From Pseudomonadota bacterium (GTDB taxonomy: Bacteria > Pseudomonadota > Gammaproteobacteria > Xanthomonadales > Rhodanobacteraceae), in assembly GCA_021793575.1 (NCBI GenBank), contig JAJYSM010000004.1:33778-83532 (forward strand): DNA of 49,755 bases, read 5' to 3'. Positions within the stretch are counted from its first letter, which is position 1, and every line of letters starts with the position of its first letter. The notes beneath the pieces were generated by a model. That model was not told the DNA's origin, did no database searches, and worked only from the letters and a program-made list of their open reading frames with translations. The translations under genes and the position numbers were made by a program. Of the stretch, positions 45,311 to 49,755 are shown in pieces.

Positions 45311-46684
45311 ATGTCGATCTCGCTCTACAACAGCCTCACCCGCCGCATCCAGCCATTCAGTCCGCTCGATCCCCGGCGCGTGACGATGTACCTGTGCGGC
45401 CCCACCGTCTACAACTACGTGCACATCGGCAATGCGCGCGGCCCGGTGGTGTTTGACGTGCTGGCGCGGCTGCTGCGCCGGCATTACCCGCAAGTGGTGT
45501 ACGCGCGCAACATCACCGACGTGGACGACAAGATCAACGCCGCTGCGCTCGGACAGGGCGTGCCAATCAGCACCGTCACCGATCGCTTCGCCGCCGCCTA
45601 TCGCGAGGACATGGCCGGCCTCGGCATCGCCCCGCCGGACATCGAGCCGCACGCCACCGCGCACATCGGCGAGATCATCGCGATGATCCAGAGCCTGATC
45701 GCCGGCGGCCACGCCTACGCCGCCGAGGGCCACGTGCTGTTCAGCGTCGACGCCTACCCGGCCTACGGCGCGCTGTCGGGCCGCGACACCGAGGAGCTGA
45801 TTGCCGGTGCCCGGGTGGAGATCGCGCCATACAAGCGCAACCCGGCCGACTTCGTGCTGTGGAAACCCTCCACGCCCGAGCTGCCCGGCTGGGACAGCCC
45901 GTGGGGCCGCGGCCGGCCGGGCTGGCACATCGAGTGCTCGGCGATGAGCGCCGCGCACCTGGGCGAGACGATCGACATCCACGCCGGCGGCGTCGATCTG
46001 CTGTTTCCGCATCACGAGAACGAGATCGCGCAGTCCACCTGCGCCCACGGCGGCAAGGTGTTTGCACGCTGGTGGATGCACAACGGCATGCTCACCTTCG
46101 ACGGCCGCAAGATGTCCAAGTCGCTGGGCAACGTGCTGCTGGTGCGCGAGCTGCTGCAACGGCACCCGCCGGAAGCGCTGCGCCTGCTGCTGCTGCGCGG
46201 TCATTACCGGCAGCCGCTGGACTGGTCGGACAGCGCCATCGCGCAGGCGATCAGCACGCTGGACGGCTGGTATCGCGTGCTGCGCGATCTGGCCGAGGTG
46301 GCGCTGCCGGCCGGGCCGCTGCCGGTGCCCGCACGGCTGGAAGCCGCCCTGTGCGACGACCTCAACACGCCACAGGCGCTGGCCGAGCTGGCCGTGCTGG
46401 CCGATGCCGCGCGCCAGAGCGGCAGCACCGCGGCCAAGGCCGGGCTGCTCGGTGGCGCCGCCCTGCTCGGCCTGCTGCAGCAGGATCCGCAAGCCTGGTT
46501 CCGGCGCGGCGGCGACACCCGCGTGGATGCCGCGCAGGTGGAGGCATTGCTGGAAGCGCGGCGCGCTGCACGTGCCGCCAAGGATTTCGCCCGCGCCGAT
46601 GCCATCCGGGCCGAACTGACCGCGATGGGCGTGCTGATCGAGGACGGCGCGCAAGGCACCCGCTGGAGCGTAGCAAAGGCGTGA
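45311..46684 (+). CDS. cysS: Cysteinyl-tRNA synthetase
   Basis: Charges tRNA-Cys. 457 residues, normal for the family. The class I motif HIGNARGP is at residues 38-45 and KMSKS at 267-271. Zinc ligands are conserved: Cys29 ([10 protein letters not shown]), Cys209 (WHIECSAMS), His234 and Glu238 (FPHHENE). The ATG at 45311 begins [10 protein letters not shown]. Open frame upstream lacks similarity. The 222-bp region before it, between divergent genes, contains possible AT-rich promoter bases (TTAAGAT near 45234) but no T-box or other riboswitch that I can recognise. Confidence 0.97.
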   Translation: MSISLYNSLTRRIQPFSPLDPRRVTMYLCGPTVYNYVHIGNARGPVVFDVLARLLRRHYPQVVYARNITDVDDKINAAALGQGVPISTVTDRFAAAYREDMAGLGIAPPDIEPHATAHIGEIIAMIQSLIAGGHAYAAEGHVLFSVDAYPAYGALSGRDTEELIAGARVEIAPYKRNPADFVLWKPSTPELPGWDSPWGRGRPGWHIECSAMSAAHLGETIDIHAGGVDLLFPHHENEIAQSTCAHGGKVFARWWMHNGMLTFDGRKMSKSLGNVLLVRELLQRHPPEALRLLLLRGHYRQPLDWSDSAIAQAISTLDGWYRVLRDLAEVALPAGPLPVPARLEAALCDDLNTPQALAELAVLADAARQSGSTAAKAGLLGGAALLGLLQQDPQAWFRRGGDTRVDAAQVEALLEARRAARAAKDFARADAIRAELTAMGVLIEDGAQGTRWSVAKA

Positions 46685-46692
46685 TCCCCGCA

Positions 46693-46746
46693 GAGCGCCC
46701 CTGTGCGCGAACGCTCCCACAAAAAGTCATCGCGCAGCGGGTGCTC
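46693..46746. repeat. Degenerate REP-type palindrome, member 3
   Basis: GAGCGCCCCTGTGCGCGA (46693-46710) faces TCGCGCAGCGGGTGCTC (46730-46746) with several mismatches, immediately after cysS. Sequence and layout are those of the element at 37143-37220 after decay. An internal CGCTCCCACA resembles the outer arm of member 1. Confidence 0.6.
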
Positions 46747-46804
46747 CTTCACATACACAAGGCCAGCAGGTCGCTTCTCGCCGTAGCGGGCGCGATAATG
46801 GGCA

Positions 46805-47233
46805 ATGATCGAGCCCACTACCACCGCCCACGACGCCCAGCAGCAGATCGCCGAGGAATTCGCCTTCTTCAGCGACTGGACCGAGCGCTACCAGTACCTG
46901 ATCGACCTCGGCAAGCAGCTGCCCACCTTCGACGAGGCGTGCAAGGTCGAGGACTACCGTGTGCATGGCTGCCAGTCGATGGTGTGGCTGGTGCCCGGCG
47001 GCGACGCGGCGAACATGCACTTCGCGGCGGTCAGCGATTCGGCCATCGTCTCGGGCCTGATCGCGCTGGTGCTGCGGGTGTATTCGGATCGCCCCGCGGC
47101 GGAAATCGTCGCCACCGAGCCGCAGTTCATCCACAGCATCGGGCTGGCCAAGCATCTGTCGCCGACCCGCTCGAACGGGTTGGCCGCCATGCTGGCCAAG
47201 CTGAAGGGCTACGCGGCCGCGACGCTGGCCTGA
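46805..47233 (+). CDS. sufE: SufE-family sulfur acceptor
   Basis: 142-residue SufE. The active-site Cys56 lies in YRVHGCQSMVWLVPG, the family motif. It accepts persulfide sulfur from a cysteine desulfurase (SufS) and stimulates it for Fe-S cluster assembly. The rest of the suf operon is not in this window. The gene stands 120 bp after cysS, separated by a decayed REP element. ATG at 46805 begins MIEPTTTAHD. No strong ribosome binding site is visible. Confidence 0.93.
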   Translation: MIEPTTTAHDAQQQIAEEFAFFSDWTERYQYLIDLGKQLPTFDEACKVEDYRVHGCQSMVWLVPGGDAANMHFAAVSDSAIVSGLIALVLRVYSDRPAAEIVATEPQFIHSIGLAKHLSPTRSNGLAAMLAKLKGYAAATLA

Positions 47234-47330
47234 CGGCTGCGAGCTGCGCTGGCTGCATCCTCGCGCGCGCGATCGCGATGTTGAAGGCTGCATCCGGCAC
47301 CGGCCGCTGCACCGCGCAGCGTTCCGGTCA

Positions 47331-47422
47331 GCCGCCGCCGCATGCGTCCCGCAGCAGCACGGCGAAGCGCACCAGCTCCGCCATCACGTCGAGATGCGGT
47401 CGTCGTAGGCCGGCGGCTTCAT
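47331..47422 (-). other. Vestige of a gene coupled to acr3
   Basis: An ATG at 47422 overlaps the acr3 stop by 4 bp, as in intact operons, but its frame ends after 12 codons. A neighbouring frame reads a plausible protein end (HLDVMAELVRFAVLLRDACG) up to a stop near 47331. This may be the remainder of a former fourth ars gene. The rest of 47234-47330 shows nothing. Confidence 0.25.
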
Positions 47423-48495
47423 GCGTTGTCCCTGGCCGGCGGCGCAGCCACGGCGGAAAAGCGCGGCTGCATGTAGCGCGCCGCATGCACCAGCAGAAGC
47501 AGCACCGGCACCTCGACCAGCGGCCCGATCACCGCCGCAAAGGCCACCTTCGAGGCCAGCCCGAACGTGGCAATCGCCACCGCGATGGCCAGCTCGAAAT
47601 TGTTGCCCGCAGCGGTGAACGCCACCGCCGCGGTGCGCGAATAGTTCGCGCCGAGCCAGCGCGCCATGATGAAACTCACACCGAACATCACGATGAAATA
47701 GATCACCAGCGGCAGCGCCACGCGCAGCACGTCAACTGGCAGCGCCAGCAGCTCGCCGCCCTTCAGGCTGAACATCGCCACGATGGTGAACAGCAGCGCC
47801 ACCAGCGTGATCGGCCCGATCCGCGGCAGGAAGCGCTCGGCATACCAGCGCTCGCCCTTCGCGCGAACCAGCACGCGGCGACTGAGCCAGCCGGCCGCGA
47901 ACGGAATGCCCAGATAGATCAGCACCGCGCCGGCGATGGTTGGAAACGATACCGACACCACCTGTCCGGCCAGTCCGAACAGCGGCGGCAGCACGCTCAG
48001 GAAAAACCACGCGTAGGCGCCGAAGGTAAGCAGCTGGAAGATCGCGTTGAACGCCACCAGCCCAGCCACGTACTGATTGTCGCCCCCCGCCAGCTGGTTC
48101 CACACCAGCACCATCGCGATGCAGCGCGCCAGCCCGATCAGGATCAGGCCGGTCATGTACTCGGGCTGGTCGCGCAGAAAGATCACCGCCAGCGCGAACA
48201 TCAGCAGCGGCCCGATCACCCAGTTCTGCAGCAGCGACAGCCACAGCAGCCGGCGGTCGGCAAACACCTGATGCAGCTCCTCGTAGCGCACCCTGGCCAG
48301 CGGTGGGTACATCATCAGCACCAGGCCGATCGCGATCGGCAGGTTGGTGCTGCCGATGCTGAGCCGATCGAGCGCGGCCGGCAGGCCGGTGAACAGCGTG
48401 CCCAGCAGCACGCCCAGCGCCATCGCGGCAAAGATCCACAGCGTCAGCCAACGATCCAGGAACGACAGGCGCAGGCGCGGCGCGGGCTCAGTCAT
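47419..48495 (-). CDS. acr3: Arsenite efflux transporter Acr3
   Basis: 358-residue Acr3-family arsenite/H+ antiporter with about ten membrane segments. The conserved Cys125 in [20 protein letters not shown] is the residue needed for arsenite transport in the family. Other motifs are [20 protein letters not shown] and [20 protein letters not shown]. The start overlaps the end of arsC by 8 bp. It expels As(III) produced by ArsC. It is the last intact gene of the arsR-arsC-acr3 operon. Confidence 0.95.
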   Translation of the reverse strand: MTEPAPRLRLSFLDRWLTLWIFAAMALGVLLGTLFTGLPAALDRLSIGSTNLPIAIGLVLMMYPPLARVRYEELHQVFADRRLLWLSLLQNWVIGPLLMFALAVIFLRDQPEYMTGLILIGLARCIAMVLVWNQLAGGDNQYVAGLVAFNAIFQLLTFGAYAWFFLSVLPPLFGLAGQVVSVSFPTIAGAVLIYLGIPFAAGWLSRRVLVRAKGERWYAERFLPRIGPITLVALLFTIVAMFSLKGGELLALPVDVLRVALPLVIYFIVMFGVSFIMARWLGANYSRTAAVAFTAAGNNFELAIAVAIATFGLASKVAFAAVIGPLVEVPVLLLLVHAARYMQPRFSAVAAPPARDNA

Positions 48496-49030
48496 GCCGG
48501 CTCTCCCGCTGATCCGCCACGCCGGCCGAGGCCCCGTCGCTGGCGCCGATCGCCACGAGTTGCGCGCGCAGTGCCTCCGGTTCCAGCCGCTGCAGCGGCA
48601 GCGCGATGAACACTGCAATGCGATGCCGCAGATAGCTCCATGCCTTCACGAACGCCGCCTTTTGCTCAAGCGCCGAACCCTGCACCGCTGCCGGATCCTC
48701 GATACCCCAATGTGCGCTGACCGGATGCCCGAGCCACACCGGGCAGGCCTCGCCGGCCGCGTTGTCGCAGACGGTGAAGATGAAGTCCATCGCCGGCGCA
48801 CCCGCCGCCTCGAACTCGTCCCAGCTTTTCGAGCGCAGGCCATCGGTCGGGAGATCCAGGCTGCGCAGCAGCTCCAGCGCCAGCGGATGCACCTCGCCCT
48901 TGGGCTGGCTGCCGGCCGAATAGGCGCGAAAGCGGCCGTTGCCGAGATGGTTGAGCAGGCTCTCGGCCAGGATCGAGCGGGCCGAATTGCCGGTGCACAG
49001 AAACAATACGTTGAACACCTGCGCGGCCAT
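48488..49030 (-). CDS. arsC: Arsenate reductase, thioredoxin-coupled low-molecular-weight phosphatase type
   Basis: 180 residues. The phosphatase loop [13 protein letters not shown] holds nucleophile Cys12 and Arg18 (C-x5-R). The second and third cysteines, Cys88 and Cys96 in [19 protein letters not shown], are those of the thioredoxin-linked ArsC mechanism. It reduces arsenate to arsenite. Two adjacent ATG codons occur (49033, 49030). AAGGTG is better spaced from the second. The C-terminal 40 residues beyond the usual end ([20 protein letters not shown] and after) are a modest extension. It overlaps arsR at its start and acr3 at its end. Confidence 0.94.
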   Translation of the reverse strand: MAAQVFNVLFLCTGNSARSILAESLLNHLGNGRFRAYSAGSQPKGEVHPLALELLRSLDLPTDGLRSKSWDEFEAAGAPAMDFIFTVCDNAAGEACPVWLGHPVSAHWGIEDPAAVQGSALEQKAAFVKAWSYLRHRIAVFIALPLQRLEPEALRAQLVAIGASDGASAGVADQRESRHD

Positions 49031-49380
49031 CATTTCACCTTGGGTTTGCGAGAGCACGGTGTCAGCGCCTGCAGCAGCGGCTGGCACAGTTCGGGGCTGG
49101 CGCCACAGCAGTCCTTGACCAGAAACAGCATCAGGCGACGCAGATGATCGAGCTCGGCGCGATAGATGATCGAGCGTCCCTGCCGCTCCGCGCGCGCGAG
49201 CCCGGCGCGCGTGAGGATCGCCAGATGCGAGGACATGGTGTTCTGCGGCACCGCCAGCGCCGTCGCCACGTCGCCGGCGGCCAGGCCGAGCGGTTCGTGG
49301 GCAACCAGCAGGCGGAACGTGTCGAGTCGAGTGGCCTGGGCCAGCGCCGCGAGCGCGGTCAGCGCGGATAAATTATCCAT
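49030..49380 (-). CDS. arsR: ArsR-family arsenic-responsive repressor
   Basis: 116-residue winged-helix repressor. The recognition region is ATALAVPQNTMSSHLAILTR, followed by the wing AERQGRSIIYRAE. The classical ELCVC metal site is absent. Cysteines 91, 92 and 99 lie near the C-terminus in KDCCGASPELC, similar to the C-terminal As(III) site of Acidithiobacillus ArsR, although the spacing from the second to the third Cys is one residue longer than I recall there. The start codon sits at a dyad (49380-49401) that should be its operator. Confidence 0.93.
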   Translation of the reverse strand: MDNLSALTALAALAQATRLDTFRLLVAHEPLGLAAGDVATALAVPQNTMSSHLAILTRAGLARAERQGRSIIYRAELDHLRRLMLFLVKDCCGASPELCQPLLQALTPCSRKPKVK

Positions 49381-49401
49381 ATATCCAGAATAACAGATAT
49401 A
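49380..49401. promoter_or_regulatory. Candidate ArsR operator
   Basis: TATATC-N10-GATATA (22 bp, perfect 6-bp arms) begins at the arsR start codon and extends upstream, in an AT-rich patch that contrasts with the surroundings and probably contains the promoter. The position fits autorepression of arsR-arsC-acr3. Confidence 0.5.
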
Positions 49402-49428
49402 CAATCCTCACGCAAGCCCCGCAACGCA

Positions 49429-49453
49429 GAAGCCCCGCGCGGGGCGGGGCTTC
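49429..49453 (-). terminator. Terminator hairpin after dksA
   Basis: Perfect 10-bp stem GAAGCCCCGC / GCGGGGCTTC with a 5-base loop, 31 bp downstream of the dksA stop on the minus strand. There is no long T-run. Confidence 0.65.
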
Positions 49454-49483
49454 CGGTTCTCGCACGCAGTCGCGCTGACGCTA

Positions 49484-49755
49484 TCAGTCGCCCATCTGCT
49501 TCTGCAGATGCTCGCGGCGCTCCTGCGCATCCAGCGACAGCGTGGCGATCGGGCGCGCGTCCAGCCGGTCGACGCCGATTTCCTCGTCGGTCTCCTCGCA
49601 GAAACCGTAGCTGCCTTCCTCGATCCGACGCAGCGCCTTGTCGATCTTGGAGATCAGCTTGCGGTAGCGATCGCGGGTGCGCAGTTCCAGCGAGTTCTCG
49701 GTTTCGCGGGTGGCCCGCTCGGCCTCGTCGCCGACGTCACGCACCTCGTCGCGCA
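49484..49755 (-). CDS. dksA: DksA-family RNA polymerase-binding factor, 5' end beyond the window
   Basis: C-terminal 90 or so residues of DksA, which with ppGpp adjusts transcription initiation through the secondary channel. The frame stays open to the window edge, so the N-terminal coiled coil is mostly outside. ENSLELRTRDRYRKLISKID and ARPIATLSLDAQERREHLQK are clearly DksA. The zinc-finger positions read CEET and TLSLDAQ in place of C-x-x-C and C-x-x-C, so only one cysteine remains and no zinc can be held, as in zinc-independent DksA variants. It is the only member visible here. Confidence 0.9.
   Translation of the reverse strand, partial: RDEVRDVGDEAERATRETENSLELRTRDRYRKLISKIDKALRRIEEGSYGFCEETDEEIGVDRLDARPIATLSLDAQERREHLQKQMGD

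Noticed and set aside
45859-48609. A 900-codon frame crossing cysS, sufE and acr3
   Set aside because: It runs out of frame through three well-supported genes on both strands and has no family similarity.

Overview
The window is about 50 kb of G+C-rich chromosomal DNA, densely coding, with many 4-bp ATGA or GTGA overlaps between consecutive genes. It most likely comes from a gammaproteobacterium of the Lysobacterales (Xanthomonadaceae/Rhodanobacteraceae, the Rhodanobacter-Dyella-Xanthomonas group). The best evidence is the arginine locus, which has the xanthomonad form of the pathway: an N-acetylornithine carbamoyltransferase, an ArgE-type deacylase and a fused N-acetylglutamate kinase/N-acetyltransferase. 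Dispersed palindromes of the type TGTAGGAGCG...CGCTCCTACA also fit. The genus is inference. I see no rRNA, tRNA, CRISPR array, intact insertion sequence or prophage.

Region by region: (1) 8-8636 is a six-gene leftward fatty-acid beta-oxidation operon (acyl-CoA dehydrogenase, thiolase, FadJ-like fusion, racemase-like CoA-transferase, SCP2 protein, acyl-CoA ligase) with a divergent TetR regulator. Two copies of one 18-bp palindrome lie between them. (2) 8641-16721 holds a REP hairpin, typA, an OxyR-like LysR regulator without any cysteine, acnA and fadD. (3) 16738-18085 holds a PilZ protein and about 1 kb with no convincing gene but with strong hairpins. (4) 18086-21359 is scpA-scpB-rluB. (5) 21393-26843 holds an omega-amidase/aminotransferase pair, a LysR-azoR divergent pair and a secreted amidohydrolase. 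(6) 26979-30304 is a GntR (YtrA-type) controlled ABC-transporter operon with a 24-bp operator over its -10 box. (7) 30402-33389 holds small remnants, a GNAT acetyltransferase, a decayed PIN-domain toxin gene and gamma-glutamyltransferase.

(8) 33431-44462 is one leftward arginine/proline operon of ten genes, argF'-paiB-osmC-argG-argE'-argAB-argC-argH-proB-proA. The genes supply the acetylcitrulline route to arginine and the first two steps to proline. Upstream of argF' I find what looks like a classical attenuator: a 34-codon leader peptide with four arginine codons near its end, two mutually exclusive 8-bp pairings, and a terminator hairpin with a U-tract. Inside argE', a 114-bp palindromic repeat sits in frame. 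(9) 44561-49755 holds a glycine-zipper protein, cysS, sufE, an arsR-arsC-acr3 arsenic operon and the 3' part of dksA.

The strongest candidates for something not yet described are the arginine attenuator (44241-44462) and the in-frame repeat in argE' (40232-40345). The paired TetR operators (7797-7962) and the hairpin-bearing gene-poor stretch (17110-18085) come next. All coordinates and motifs were read by eye. Family assignments rest on recognised motifs and not on database searches.
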